This document shows positions 1 through 8,752 of a DNA stretch of 64,000 bases, in pieces. Each line of letters begins with the position of its first letter. The first letter of the stretch is position 1. Source of the DNA: Psychroflexus tropicus DSM 15496 (GTDB lineage: Bacteria; Bacteroidota; Bacteroidia; Flavobacteriales; Flavobacteriaceae); the NCBI RefSeq assembly GCF_000378765.1, contig NZ_KB905343.1, forward strand, positions 252,914-316,913, read 5' to 3'. The notes below the pieces were generated by a model. It saw nothing but the letters and a program-made list of their open reading frames with translations, was not told the DNA's origin and ran no database searches. The position numbers and the translations under genes were made by a program.

Positions 1-771
1 CGGATCCAACGGGATGTGGTATTTTTTCCAAAATTGATTCATAAAGTGAATCAATTCTGAATCAACTTTTGCGTAACCTCCAAAATGGTAATTGGTTTGT
101 AGGCTCCAATTCTTTTTTTGAGTCCATTTTTTAATTTCTTGTTTCAAAAACTCACCTTTTAATGCACTAAAGCCTATGCACTGCTGCTTTGGTGTAGAAG
201 CTTCAACAAGTCCAGCGAAAGTTCCTCCCGTGCCAACAGAGCAACACAAAACATCAAAATCATCTGCTGAAGTCAAAATTTCTTTACAACCTAGAATCGC
301 TTTTGAGTTGGTTCCTCCTTCAGAGATGCAAAACAGATTTTGAGTTGATTTTTTCAAATTTTCTACAAAAGGCATATTTTCTTTCAATCTGTAGTCTTCA
401 CGTGTTACAAATGCCAGTTTCATGCCTTTTTGATATGCAAATCTAAGAGTGGAATTGTGAGTTAATGTGTTCTCAAAATCGATTCCTAACTCATCTCCTC
501 TTACTATACCTATGGATTTCATGCCAAGCATATGACAAGCCTCAGCAGTCGCAGCGATATGATTTGAAAAGGCTCCACCAAAGGTCACAATCGTAGGATC
601 TTCCATTGCCATGGCCTCAGTTAAATTGTACTTTAACTTTCTAAATTTATTTCCAGAAATAATAGGATGAATTAAATCCTCACGCTTAATATATATGTCA
701 ATATCATTAATTCTTGTAATGAATTCATTTTTAGAGTTATAGTTTTGTTCAAAAAAAGAGCGGTGATCCAT
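1..771 (-). CDS. PLP-dependent ACC deaminase / D-cysteine desulfhydrase family protein (3' end off window)
   Basis: I translated this by hand from the ATG at 771 down to base 1: 257 codons with no stop, so the C-terminus lies outside the window. The fold-type II PLP signature is visible: SGNKFRKL near residue 40 carries the Schiff-base lysine, followed by FGGAFSNH and, later, a glycine-rich SVGTGGTFAG phosphate-binding loop. Family members deaminate 1-aminocyclopropane-1-carboxylate or release sulfide from D-cysteine; sequence alone does not separate the two, and in bacteria without ethylene biology the desulfhydrase role is more usual. It is divergent from the small DUF5522 gene. The family is secure, the substrate is not. 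Confidence 0.85.
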   Translation of the reverse strand, partial: MDHRSFFEQNYNSKNEFITRINDIDIYIKREDLIHPIISGNKFRKLKYNLTEAMAMEDPTIVTFGGAFSNHIAATAEACHMLGMKSIGIVRGDELGIDFENTLTHNSTLRFAYQKGMKLAFVTREDYRLKENMPFVENLKKSTQNLFCISEGGTNSKAILGCKEILTSADDFDVLCCSVGTGGTFAGLVEASTPKQQCIGFSALKGEFLKQEIKKWTQKKNWSLQTNYHFGGYAKVDSELIHFMNQFWKKYHIPLDP

Positions 772-845
772 GTATTCTTCTAAAATAAAACTCAAAATTA
801 AAACCTTAACTTCGAACTTTCGAATGTATTTTTTAAATTTAGATA

Positions 846-1013
846 ATGAATAACTTTAAAAAGCGTATTCCACTTGAGGATGGTGATTTTTATTTAACAG
901 AGGAAGGGTATAGATGCTTTACAGCTCAATATCATTTAAAAAGAGGTTACTGTTGTAAAAGCGGATGTAGACACTGTCCTTATGGTTTTGATAAATCTAG
1001 AGACAATAATTGA
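846..1013 (+). CDS. DUF5522 small cysteine-rich protein (55 aa)
   Basis: A 55-codon ORF from ATG 846 to TGA 1011-1013. The product is hydrophilic and ends in a cysteine cluster (GYCCKSGCRHCPYGF, residues 34-48) with five cysteines in all, which suggests a bound metal, probably zinc. This arrangement matches the Bacteroidota family DUF5522, whose function is unknown to me. It starts about 75 bp from the divergent PLP enzyme and is followed closely by a lipoprotein gene on the same strand. Length is normal for the family. Confidence 0.75.
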   Translation: MNNFKKRIPLEDGDFYLTEEGYRCFTAQYHLKRGYCCKSGCRHCPYGFDKSRDNN

Positions 1014-1074
1014 AGCTGGAAAAATATGGATTTGGCACGTTAGTTGCTCTAACTATATTAGATATTAAATTATT

Positions 1075-1620
1075 ATGAAAATAATAAAATTTACATTACT
1101 GTTTTTTGGAATTCTCGCTTTAACCTCGTGTTCCACGATTCAAGTCGCTTCGGATTATGATAGAGAAGTTGATTTCTCTAGTTACAATTCTTTTGCATTC
1201 TTTAAGCCAGGTATTGATAAAGCTGAAGTGTCTGATTTGGATAAGAAAAGAATATTAAGAGCGATAGAAAGAGAGTTGACTTTAAAAGGCATGGTAAAGT
1301 CTACCAATCCAGATTTGCTGGTTAGTATCTTTACAGAAAGTACTCAAAACGTTAATGTATATCAGAATAATTTCGGCTGGGGCTGGGGCTGGGGTTGGGG
1401 ATGGAACCCCTATTTCATGGGGCCAGGTCTCAATTCTGTTTCCACTAGTGTAGAAGGAACTTTATATATAGATTTAATCGATTCTGATAGAAATGAATTG
1501 GTTTGGCAAGGCTTAGGAACAGGAATTCTAAGTTTGGAAATGGAAGAAAAAGTAGAAAAAATTAATGAAATTGTAAAAGAGATTATGGAGGAATATCCTC
1601 CTGAAAGAGACCTGAAGTAA
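1075..1620 (+). CDS. DUF4136 domain lipoprotein
   Basis: 181 aa. A hydrophobic N-terminus ends in a lipobox (ALTSC, Cys19), so the mature protein should be a lipid-anchored envelope protein. The rest matches DUF4136: a YDREVDFSSYNSFAFF segment just after the signal, a middle part with KRILRAIERELTLKG, and a C-terminal strand region. An unusual run of five Gly-Trp pairs occupies residues 101-110, in the low-complexity loop that many DUF4136 proteins have. No enzymatic motif is visible and the role is unknown. A strong hairpin follows the gene. Confidence 0.8.
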   Translation: MKIIKFTLLFFGILALTSCSTIQVASDYDREVDFSSYNSFAFFKPGIDKAEVSDLDKKRILRAIERELTLKGMVKSTNPDLLVSIFTESTQNVNVYQNNFGWGWGWGWGWNPYFMGPGLNSVSTSVEGTLYIDLIDSDRNELVWQGLGTGILSLEMEEKVEKINEIVKEIMEEYPPERDLK

Positions 1621-1650
1621 GTTCATGGTTGTTTATTTAGTTTGTTAGGT

Positions 1651-1690
1651 AAGGCTGTACGAAGTTGATGTTTATCACTTTGTACAGCTT
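1651..1690 (+). terminator. Hairpin terminator after the DUF4136 gene
   Basis: GCTGTAC at 1654-1660 pairs with GTACAGC at 1682-1688, and the inner arms (AAGTTGAT and ATCACTT) extend the stem. AA precedes and TT plus a T-rich stretch follows. It lies between the DUF4136 gene and the Gre-like gene, so these two are probably separate transcription units. Confidence 0.65.
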
Positions 1691-1708
1691 TATTATTAAA
1701 GTGAAGTT

Positions 1709-2203
1709 ATGAGTAGAGGATTTGTAAAAGAAGGTGATCAAGAAGAACCTATCGTAGTACCTCCTAGGGCCTCGTTACCAGAAGGTAGAAGCAACTATGT
1801 CACTCCATATGGTAAAAAAATGCTACTGCAAGAAAAAGAAAATTTAGAAGCACAAAAAGATAGATTGTCCCTGGTTGATGACACCGAAAGGCGAAGGGAG
1901 CTTAGCTTATTGAATGGAAAGCTTAAACTCTTAATGGAACGTATAACATCAGCTCAAATTATAGATCCAAAAACTCAAAATACCCAAGAAGTAAGGTTTG
2001 GAGCTAAGGTAAAGTTTAAGATGAATGGCATTCAGCAAACCTTTCAAATCGTAGGGGTGGACGAAGCAAATATTAAAGAAAAAAAGATTGCTTTTACGTC
2101 GCCTATCGCTAAAGCTATCATTTCTAAAAAAACAGGTGAGTGTTTCGAGTTTAAATTAGGGGAGGAGGTTCGTTCCATAGAAATTCTTCATATCGAATAT
2201 TAA
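1709..2203 (+). CDS. GreA/GreB-family transcription elongation factor
   Basis: 164 aa. An N-terminal tail begins with MSRGFVKE; a helical region rich in K, E and Q (about residues 35-85) should form the coiled-coil that enters the RNA-polymerase secondary channel; the C-terminal FKBP-like domain (about 90-164) includes the Gre signature SPIAKAIISKKTGE. Gre factors stimulate cleavage of backtracked transcripts. The N-terminal extension before the coiled-coil resembles the GreB-like form found in Bacteroidota more than standard GreA. It is convergent with the downstream esterase, and the two stop codons share the bases TTAA at 2200-2203. Confidence 0.85.
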   Translation: MSRGFVKEGDQEEPIVVPPRASLPEGRSNYVTPYGKKMLLQEKENLEAQKDRLSLVDDTERRRELSLLNGKLKLLMERITSAQIIDPKTQNTQEVRFGAKVKFKMNGIQQTFQIVGVDEANIKEKKIAFTSPIAKAIISKKTGECFEFKLGEEVRSIEILHIEY

Positions 2204-2847
2204 AAATTCAATTTGGATAAGCTCACTAAACTTTTGACATGCATTTCGTGTCCACCTTCAAATTTGAGAACATCTGGAGGATTAGGAAACACCGATTTTG
2301 CATATCGAATTTGAGAATCAATTTTATCTTGAGTTATATACTCATCTTGATCTCCATATATAATTGTTGTCTTTAATTTTGGTAAATGATTAAAACTGGA
2401 GAAATCGAATTCTTCGGGAATGCTCCCAGAATGAATAACAAGCCGATCACAATTCATTTGTCGATAAGCTATCCACCTTGTAACAATTGAAACTCCTTGA
2501 GAAAACCCCATTAATATGATAGTTTTATCTTCTGGTATCTCTTCTTTCTGCACAAGGGCATCTAAATAATTAAGCACGTTTTCAATTTCTAGATCTCGAT
2601 TTTCTTTAGTTAACCATGAAGCTCCAACATATCTATAGGCTTTAGTTTGATAATATTTTGATGGAGCTTGTGGGGCGATGATGTAGTTTTCATCTGGATC
2701 TAATTTTTTAAAATATGAAATAAAATATTTGCTCAAGAATCCAATCCCATGGCACGCAATCCATACGTTTTTGGTGTCTGGGGTTAAGTTGTTGAGCGTT
2801 GAATAAGTATTAGTTGTTTGGTAAATAACTTGCTTGGCTTGACTCAA
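2200..2847 (-). CDS. Alpha/beta hydrolase (phospholipase/carboxylesterase-like)
   Basis: 215 aa, cytoplasmic (no signal peptide). The nucleophile elbow is GFSQG (Ser116), the probable acid is Asp168 in YGDQDEY, and the His is in FEGGHEM (His200), so the catalytic triad is complete. This fits the carboxylesterase/phospholipase family that acts on lysophospholipids or acyl esters; the natural substrate is unknown. No ATG exists near the 5' end in frame and a stop codon lies a few codons upstream, so TTG at 2847 is the likeliest start. Confidence 0.75.
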   Translation of the reverse strand: MSQAKQVIYQTTNTYSTLNNLTPDTKNVWIACHGIGFLSKYFISYFKKLDPDENYIIAPQAPSKYYQTKAYRYVGASWLTKENRDLEIENVLNYLDALVQKEEIPEDKTIILMGFSQGVSIVTRWIAYRQMNCDRLVIHSGSIPEEFDFSSFNHLPKLKTTIIYGDQDEYITQDKIDSQIRYAKSVFPNPPDVLKFEGGHEMHVKSLVSLSKLNF

Positions 2848-2893
2848 ATGCTTGTTTTTAAATGATTAGAACTTGACTTATTTGATTAATTTT

Positions 2894-3910
2894 ATGGGGA
2901 TGAATATAATTAAGCTTTTTCTACTTTTCTTGATGCTTTTCTGTTTTTTCCCGTTTGTAAGCGGTCAGGAGAAAAAAATTAATGGAATGAGTATGGTAGC
3001 TTCCAGATCTTTAATCGATCAAAATCAGGCTAAAGAACTCAAACAAACTGGATCAAACTTCATCGCGGTGATGCCTTATGCTTTTATGCCAAAAGCCGAT
3101 ACCCCCCAATTATTTTTCGATAATGAGCAGCAATGGAATGGAGAAACCCTGGGTGGAATAGAATCTGATATACAGACACTTAAAACACAAGGTTTAAAAA
3201 TAATGGTGAAGCCTCACATCTGGGTGGGAAGCGGAACTTTTACTGGTAAAATAGCTATGTCATCTGAGGCTCACTGGAAAGCATTCGAATCTCAATACAA
3301 GCAGTATATTCTAGCATTTGCTCAGCTAGCAGAAGAGAACGATGTAGAATTATTTTGTTTAGGAACAGAATTGAATTCGTTTGCTATTCAGCGAAAAGAT
3401 TTTTGGTGTGATTTTATAACTGAGGTTAGTACCGTTTATTCTGGTAAATTAACTTATGCAGAAAATTGGGATTCCTACGATAATGTTGGTTTTTGGGATA
3501 GTTTAGATTTCATTGGAATCGATGCTTATTTTCCGATTTCAGAAGAACGAACACCTTCTACAAAAAACATAAAATCATCCTGGTTTGTTTTAAAAAGAGA
3601 CTTAAAAGCTTTTTCACAATCTTTACAGACTAAGATCCTTTTGACAGAATACGGGTACAGAAGTATGGACTATGCAGGCAAACAACCCTGGGACTCTTCT
3701 AGAGAAGAACGTCCAGTAAATCAAACGGCTCAGCTCAATCTTTTAAAAGGATTACACGAGAGTTTATGGGATGAAGGATGGTTTGCTGGTGGGTTTTTAT
3801 GGAAATGGTTCCCAAATTTTAACGAATCCGGTAAACGACACCAAAATCGATTCACTGTGCAGGGTAAGCGTTCTGAATCTTATTTAAAATCTTTTTATTC
3901 CAGGAAATGA
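2894..3910 (+). CDS. Secreted GH113-like glycoside hydrolase
   Basis: About 338 aa. A hydrophobic N-terminal segment ending in FVSG is a signal peptide, so the enzyme is exported. The rest reads as a TIM barrel of the GH113 (beta-mannanase-like) group: KPHIWVG, then LGTELNS with the probable acid/base Glu (about residue 159), DFIGIDAYFP, and LLTEYGYRS with the probable nucleophile Glu (about residue 252). Tryptophans near the C-terminus (FLWKWFPN) resemble sugar-binding subsites. Two closely spaced ATGs (2894, 2900) could start it. No SusC/SusD pair or other carbohydrate genes are adjacent, so it is not part of a visible polysaccharide utilisation locus. Confidence 0.75.
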   Translation: MGMNIIKLFLLFLMLFCFFPFVSGQEKKINGMSMVASRSLIDQNQAKELKQTGSNFIAVMPYAFMPKADTPQLFFDNEQQWNGETLGGIESDIQTLKTQGLKIMVKPHIWVGSGTFTGKIAMSSEAHWKAFESQYKQYILAFAQLAEENDVELFCLGTELNSFAIQRKDFWCDFITEVSTVYSGKLTYAENWDSYDNVGFWDSLDFIGIDAYFPISEERTPSTKNIKSSWFVLKRDLKAFSQSLQTKILLTEYGYRSMDYAGKQPWDSSREERPVNQTAQLNLLKGLHESLWDEGWFAGGFLWKWFPNFNESGKRHQNRFTVQGKRSESYLKSFYSRK

Positions 3911-3982
3911 TTTTTCTATTTAAAAACTATAAAACGCTTATTAAAAAGTTCTGAATACTCCTAACGCATACTTATGCTTTCG

Positions 3983-3990
3983 TATTTTTG
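3983..3990 (+). promoter_or_regulatory. Bacteroidota -7 box TATTTTTG before menI
   Basis: TATTTTTG matches the TAnnTTTG consensus. An in-frame TTG at 3988 lies inside this box, so the ATG at 4009 is the better start for the gene. Confidence 0.6.
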
Positions 3991-4008
3991 TTAATCAAAT
4001 TCAAGCAA

Positions 4009-4428
4009 ATGGATAAACAACATATACTCGAGCAGTGTAATGCATACAATAAAAATACCTTAATGGAAACTTTAGATATTTCTTATGTGGATGTTGGCAA
4101 AGATTTCCTTACGGCTAAAATGCCAGTAACCCCGAAGGTACATCAGCCCGACGGTGTGCTCCACGGAGGAGCCATGGTTGCTCTGGCAGAAAGTGTTGGT
4201 AGTGCAGCCTGTTTTGTATTTTTGGATACTCAAAATTTTATGATCAGAGGTCTTGAGATTTCAGCCAATCATGTGAGGAGTCTAAGTGAAGGTGATGTAT
4301 TTGCTACTGCTTCTTTTATTCATAAAGGAAGGACAACCCAGGTATGGGATATTAAATTGAAAGATAAAGATGATCGACTGATTTCTGCTGTGAAATTAAC
4401 AACCATAGCTTTACCAAAAATAAACTGA
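4009..4428 (+). CDS. Hotdog-fold thioesterase, probable DHNA-CoA thioesterase of menaquinone synthesis
   Basis: 139 aa. The PaaI/YbgC-type hotdog signature QPDGVLHGGAMVALAES (residues 46-62) contains the catalytic Glu61 and the HGG turn. Such enzymes hydrolyse acyl-CoA esters; MenI-type members release 1,4-dihydroxy-2-naphthoate from its CoA ester. That specific role is inferred from position: its stop codon overlaps the menF start by one base (TGATG), and menD follows, so all three are probably cotranscribed. The generic thioesterase call is firm, the substrate is contextual. Confidence 0.8.
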   Translation: MDKQHILEQCNAYNKNTLMETLDISYVDVGKDFLTAKMPVTPKVHQPDGVLHGGAMVALAESVGSAACFVFLDTQNFMIRGLEISANHVRSLSEGDVFATASFIHKGRTTQVWDIKLKDKDDRLISAVKLTTIALPKIN

Positions 4429-5522
4429 TGCAAGAGCTGCAACATCAATTAGAAGAGGCTTGGAAGTCTTCTACTCCATTTGTAGCATATCATCTACCTG
4501 ATTATCCCGAGGTGTATTGTATGATGCAAAAAGACAGAAGTTTAAATTACCTTAAAGATTATAACGAATCTGGTTTCGTTTTCGCTCCATTCAAAGAATC
4601 GTCTCCATCGCTGATTTTTAACAGTGATAATTCAGAATTTACAAAATATAAGGTTGTCAATAAAGGGTCAGATCCTGTTTCCAATTTCGACATCAATCAA
4701 AACGATAAACAAAACTATTTAAACCTTCTTGAAAAAGCCATAAATCACATTAAAACAGGAAAGTCAAAAAAAATTGTCTTATCCAGAGTAATTTCCTCAG
4801 ATTACGACTTGAAAAGTCCCTATAATTTGCTTCTTAAGTTAATTACTAACTACCCACAAGCTTTTACATATGTTTGGTATCATCCAGAAATAGGACTATG
4901 GGCGGGAGCCTCTCCAGAAACTCTGGCTAAAACCTATAGAAACCGTTTTGAAACTATGGCTTTGGCAGGCACTAAACCCATACAATCTACAAGACAGTGG
5001 ACGGCTAAAGAAAAAACAGAACAGCAGCTGGTAACAGATACAATTGTAGCCTCTTTAACCCATCATGGGAGAAATGTAAAAGTCTCAGAACGAAAAACAG
5101 AACAAGCTGGTGATTTATTCCATCTTAGAACTGATATTCAATCCACTTTTGAGACACATAAATTAGGTGATATTTTAACAGATTTGCACCCCACGCCAGC
5201 TGTCTGCGGATTACCTAAAGATGAAGCTTATCGTTTTATATCATCTCATGAGACTTATGATAGGCAGTTTTATACTGGTTTTTTGGGAGAATTAAATATG
5301 CCTAAACAAACCCAACGATCCAAAAGGACTCGAAATCAGGAAAATCAAGCTTATAAAACTATTGCTAGAGCTTCCAATTTATTCGTAAACTTAAGATGTT
5401 TGAGCTATGAGGAAGGCAGAGTTCACATTTATGTCGGAGGTGGGATTACGAAAGATAGTATCCCTTTGGATGAATGGGAGGAAACCAAGAACAAATCCAG
5501 AACGATGTTAAAAGTGCTATAA
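4428..5522 (+). CDS. menF: Isochorismate synthase
   Basis: 364 aa. The C-terminal two thirds is the chorismate-binding fold: KIVLSRVIS, a long central domain with LAGTKP, LHPTPAVCGLPK, YDRQFYTGFLGE, and the closing segment with VGGGI and EWEETKNKSRTML. These are the chorismate and magnesium contacts seen in MenF, EntC and anthranilate synthase component I. Context next to menD and a thioesterase decides for isochorismate synthase, which feeds MenD. It is slightly short compared with E. coli MenF because the N-terminal domain is compact, as is usual in Bacteroidota. A menD promoter box lies just downstream, so menD may also be transcribed separately. Confidence 0.9.
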   Translation: MQELQHQLEEAWKSSTPFVAYHLPDYPEVYCMMQKDRSLNYLKDYNESGFVFAPFKESSPSLIFNSDNSEFTKYKVVNKGSDPVSNFDINQNDKQNYLNLLEKAINHIKTGKSKKIVLSRVISSDYDLKSPYNLLLKLITNYPQAFTYVWYHPEIGLWAGASPETLAKTYRNRFETMALAGTKPIQSTRQWTAKEKTEQQLVTDTIVASLTHHGRNVKVSERKTEQAGDLFHLRTDIQSTFETHKLGDILTDLHPTPAVCGLPKDEAYRFISSHETYDRQFYTGFLGELNMPKQTQRSKRTRNQENQAYKTIARASNLFVNLRCLSYEEGRVHIYVGGGITKDSIPLDEWEETKNKSRTMLKVL

Positions 5523-5560
5523 GAATTAGCTTTTAGCGGTAGTTTCAATTTCATCGCTAT

Positions 5561-5568
5561 TATTTTTG
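5561..5568 (+). promoter_or_regulatory. -7 box TATTTTTG immediately before menD
   Basis: TATTTTTG ends only four bases before the menD ATG. If used, transcription would begin at or next to the start codon, giving a nearly leaderless message. Confidence 0.5.
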
Positions 5569-5572
5569 TGTT

Positions 5573-7330
5573 ATGAATCAGATATATTCAACCATTCCAA
5601 GTGCGCAACTTATTGTTGAACTTTGTGTTCGTAATGGTATTCATCATGTGGTAATTTCGCCTGGTTCACGCAATGCTCCCTTAACCATTACCTTTGCAAA
5701 TCATCCAGAAATAACAGCCTACAGTATAGTTGACGAACGCTGTGCTGCTTTTTTTGCCTTGGGCATGACACAGCGTTTTAATGCTCCAGTGGCAGTGGTA
5801 TGTACTTCAGGTTCTGCATTATTGAATTATTACCCTGCAGTTTCCGAGGCGTTTTATAGCAATTTACCTCTTGTAGTCATTTCTGCAGACCGTCCTTCAC
5901 ATTTGATAGATATTGGTGATGGTCAAACTATAAGACAGCCTAATGTGTATGAGAATCATATCTTATATTCTGCGAATTTGAAAGATGATTCTCATAATTC
6001 GAATGAGCCTTTTACATTAAAATACAATGCTGATCAAACTCAACAGGCACTGCAAACCGCGATTACAAAGCAGGGACCGGTCCACATTAATGCACCATTT
6101 GATGAACCACTTTATCATAAAACTAATCACCTAGAAATAGAGATTCCGAACATGCAAGCGTTAGAGCTATCAAAATCAACTTTAGACGATTCTGACTTTG
6201 TAAAGTTTTGGAATACATCAGCTAAAAAACTGGTTCTGGTGGGGGTGAATCTAGACGAAGAAATTGATAATGAAGTGATTAAATTGCTTTCAAAAGATCC
6301 TTCAGTGATTGTTATGACCGAGATTACCTCCAATATTTCAGATCCCAATTTTTTCACTAATATTGACTCCATACTTGCTCCAATCGAAGCAGAAGCTAAT
6401 TCCGATTCACTTTTTGAAGCACTGCAACCAGATATGCTGATTACTTTTGGAGGTCTTGTGGTCTCCAAGAAAATTAAAAAATTCCTCAGAAATTTTAAGG
6501 CTAACCAGCATTTTCATATCGATCCCAGAGAAGCTAACGATACGTTTTTTAACTTGACAGAGCATTTCCAAACTACGGTAAATGAGTTTTTTAAAACACT
6601 TAGTCCAAAACTCAATCTGGTTAATTCTAAATATTTTGATCAATGGAATTCCATTAGGTTAAAAACACTAACCTTCAGAGAAGCCTATAAAAAAGAGATA
6701 GGGTTTACAGATTTTTCATTTTACTATAGCCTTTTTGAGCATTTACCAAAAGATGAAACTGTACATTTTGCGAACTCTTCTAGTATACGCTATGCTAATT
6801 TATTTGATTCTAAAAGAGAAATTAAGGCTTTTGCTAATCGAGGGACCAGTGGGATAGACGGTAGCACTTCAACAGCTCTTGGTTATGCAGTAGCCAGCCA
6901 AGAACCTACAACATTAGTTTCTGGAGATTTAAGCTTCTTTTACGATTCCAATGCACTTTGGAATAATTACATTCCTAAGGATTTTAAAATCATTCTGCTT
7001 AACAATGCCGGAGGTGGTATTTTTAGGATTCTTCCTGGCAATAAGAATGAAGACTATTTCGCTAATTATTTTGAAACTACCCATGAACTCAATGCTAAGC
7101 ATCTTTGTGAAATGTATAAGATTCAATACGTAGAAGCTCACAATCAGGCTGAAGTTGAAAAACAGTTACCTTTATTTTTTGAAAGAAACGAAAGCCCTCA
7201 ACTTATAGAAATTTTCACTCCTAGATTAGAAAATGATAAAGTACTCCTTGGTTATTTTGAATATTTGAGAGCAAAAATCGACTTTCAATCTGTATTGAAG
7301 TCAGAATACTTTGAGACCTCCGGGCACTAA
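5573..7330 (+). CDS. menD: SEPHCHC synthase (2-succinyl-5-enolpyruvyl-6-hydroxy-3-cyclohexene-1-carboxylate synthase)
   Basis: 585 aa, full length for MenD. The ThDP-enzyme architecture is visible: an N-terminal Pyr domain with HHVVISPGSRNAPLT and VDERCAAFFALGM (the Glu that activates ThDP), a middle domain, and a C-terminal PP domain with GTSGIDGSTSTALGYA, SGDLSFFYDSNAL and the magnesium-binding LNNAGGGIF stretch. It condenses isochorismate with 2-oxoglutarate, the first committed menaquinone step. Its partners menF and a thioesterase lie just upstream; menB, menC, menE and menH are not in this window. Confidence 0.95.
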   Translation: MNQIYSTIPSAQLIVELCVRNGIHHVVISPGSRNAPLTITFANHPEITAYSIVDERCAAFFALGMTQRFNAPVAVVCTSGSALLNYYPAVSEAFYSNLPLVVISADRPSHLIDIGDGQTIRQPNVYENHILYSANLKDDSHNSNEPFTLKYNADQTQQALQTAITKQGPVHINAPFDEPLYHKTNHLEIEIPNMQALELSKSTLDDSDFVKFWNTSAKKLVLVGVNLDEEIDNEVIKLLSKDPSVIVMTEITSNISDPNFFTNIDSILAPIEAEANSDSLFEALQPDMLITFGGLVVSKKIKKFLRNFKANQHFHIDPREANDTFFNLTEHFQTTVNEFFKTLSPKLNLVNSKYFDQWNSIRLKTLTFREAYKKEIGFTDFSFYYSLFEHLPKDETVHFANSSSIRYANLFDSKREIKAFANRGTSGIDGSTSTALGYAVASQEPTTLVSGDLSFFYDSNALWNNYIPKDFKIILLNNAGGGIFRILPGNKNEDYFANYFETTHELNAKHLCEMYKIQYVEAHNQAEVEKQLPLFFERNESPQLIEIFTPRLENDKVLLGYFEYLRAKIDFQSVLKSEYFETSGH

Positions 7331-7355
7331 TTCCTCAATCAACTTTAAAATTGAT

Positions 7356-7363
7356 TACTTTTG
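7356..7363 (+). promoter_or_regulatory. -7 box TACTTTTG before the S1 RNA-binding gene
   Basis: TACTTTTG matches TAnnTTTG and sits 18 bases before the ATG at 7382, a usual spacing for a short 5' leader. Confidence 0.55.
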
Positions 7364-7381
7364 CTATCTAAATAAATTTGA

Positions 7382-8227
7382 ATGTTAGACCTTGGTGTAA
7401 AACACACATTAGTTATTGATAGAGACACTCCTCCAGGATTATTTTTGAAAGATCCTAATTCTGAAGAGGAAGTACTTTTACCTAATAAATACAAGCCTAG
7501 TCATTTTGAAATAGGTGATCAAATTGAAGTTTTTGTGTATTTAGACTTCGACGAACGACCAATTGCCACTACTTTGGAACCCAAAGTAATGCTAGATGAA
7601 TTCGCTTATTTAACTTGTGTAGATAGCAATGATTTTGGAGCATTTCTCGACTGGAATTTAGAAAAACACCTGTTTGTTCCGCACATGGAGCAGGCTTATA
7701 AAATGCTCAAAGGCGAGCAATATCTTATTTTCTGCTACTTAGATGAGCAAACCAATCGGTTAGTAGCCTCTAGTAGGGTTAATAAATTTGTAGATAACTC
7801 CATTTTAACGGTTGAGCATTTTGATGAAGTAGATCTTATTGTTACTAATCCAACAGAAATGGGATACAATGTGATTATCAATGAAATACATAGTGGCTTA
7901 CTTTATAAAGATGAGGTTTTTCAAGAACTCAAAACAGGAGATCGATTAAAAGGTGTAGTTAAGAAAATTAGACCTGATAATAAAATTGATGTGTCTTTAC
8001 AAAGACCTGGCTATAGAGGTATTGAACCTAATGCTAAAAAAATCATGGAAGTTCTGGAATCTTCAGATGGCGGCTTTTTACCAATCCACGATAAATCTAA
8101 GCCTGAATTGATTTATGAGACCGTGCATCTAAGTAAAAAAGCGTTTAAAAAAGCAATTGGAACGCTTTATAAGGAACGTCAAATCACTATCGAGAATGGT
8201 AAGGGTATTTTTTTGAAGAAAAACTAG
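7382..8227 (+). CDS. CvfB/YitL-family S1-like RNA-binding protein
   Basis: 281 aa without a signal peptide. Successive S1-like barrels are recognisable: a first with LFLKDP and LPNKYKPSHFEIGDQIEVFVYLD (residues about 20-60), a second with GAFLDWNLEKHLFVPHMEQ (about 85-150), a third with GDRLKGVVKKIRPDNKIDVSLQRPGYR, and a C-terminal winged-helix-like part (LIYETVHLSKKAFKKAIGTLYKE). This matches CvfB, an RNA-binding regulator of virulence genes in Staphylococcus; its role in Bacteroidota is unknown. The gene is convergent with a hypothetical secreted protein and both stop codons use the same CTAG at 8224-8227. Confidence 0.85.
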   Translation: MLDLGVKHTLVIDRDTPPGLFLKDPNSEEEVLLPNKYKPSHFEIGDQIEVFVYLDFDERPIATTLEPKVMLDEFAYLTCVDSNDFGAFLDWNLEKHLFVPHMEQAYKMLKGEQYLIFCYLDEQTNRLVASSRVNKFVDNSILTVEHFDEVDLIVTNPTEMGYNVIINEIHSGLLYKDEVFQELKTGDRLKGVVKKIRPDNKIDVSLQRPGYRGIEPNAKKIMEVLESSDGGFLPIHDKSKPELIYETVHLSKKAFKKAIGTLYKERQITIENGKGIFLKKN

Positions 8228-8733
8228 TTTCCAGAAAAATAAAATCCAGAACCACTATTTCTTCTGTAAGGAGATAATTGAAAGAATGGAGAGAGTCTGT
8301 TATACTTATCTCCTAAATCTTCATAAGCTGAGTTTTTTATTCTGTTTAAATCTGAATATATGGGTTGCTGGTGATATGAAGGCGCGTAGATAGAATTGGA
8401 GCTGTTATCAAATTTCGGCTTAAAACTACTAAATATGGCACCTTGTCTTTCTATAAAAGAGAAGTTTTGTTCCTTTTGTTGCTGTGCTCTATAAGCTTTT
8501 CTATTGGCTGCAGCTACCATATCAACTTCTGGTCGTCTGGAAAATTTATCTGCAAATATGTTTATCTCAGGAAGATTAAAATCTTTTCCAACGCTAGTCA
8601 CACTAAATGGGTCTGAAGTCATACTTAAAGAAGGAATGAGACTGATTGTATTCATCTCTAAATCTGTCTGCGCACTGGTATTGCAGTAGCAAAACATTAT
8701 AAATAGTATAACTATGGATTTATTAAGATTCAT
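8224..8733 (-). CDS. Hypothetical secreted protein
   Basis: 169 aa. A signal peptide is clear (hydrophobic residues 8-17, cleavage likely after CNTSAQ). The mature part is rich in Ser, Asn, Gln, Tyr and Phe, has a short basic motif RAQQQKEQNFSF, and ends in SGFYFSGN. I recognise no domain or catalytic motif. Its start lies about 20 bases after the end of the tryptophan-dioxygenase-family gene on the same strand, so the two are probably cotranscribed. Likely a lineage-specific periplasmic or surface protein. Confidence 0.6.
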   Translation of the reverse strand: MNLNKSIVILFIMFCYCNTSAQTDLEMNTISLIPSLSMTSDPFSVTSVGKDFNLPEINIFADKFSRRPEVDMVAAANRKAYRAQQQKEQNFSFIERQGAIFSSFKPKFDNSSNSIYAPSYHQQPIYSDLNRIKNSAYEDLGDKYNRLSPFFQLSPYRRNSGSGFYFSGN

Positions 8734-8752
8734 ACTTCAAAGTTAGCAAATA

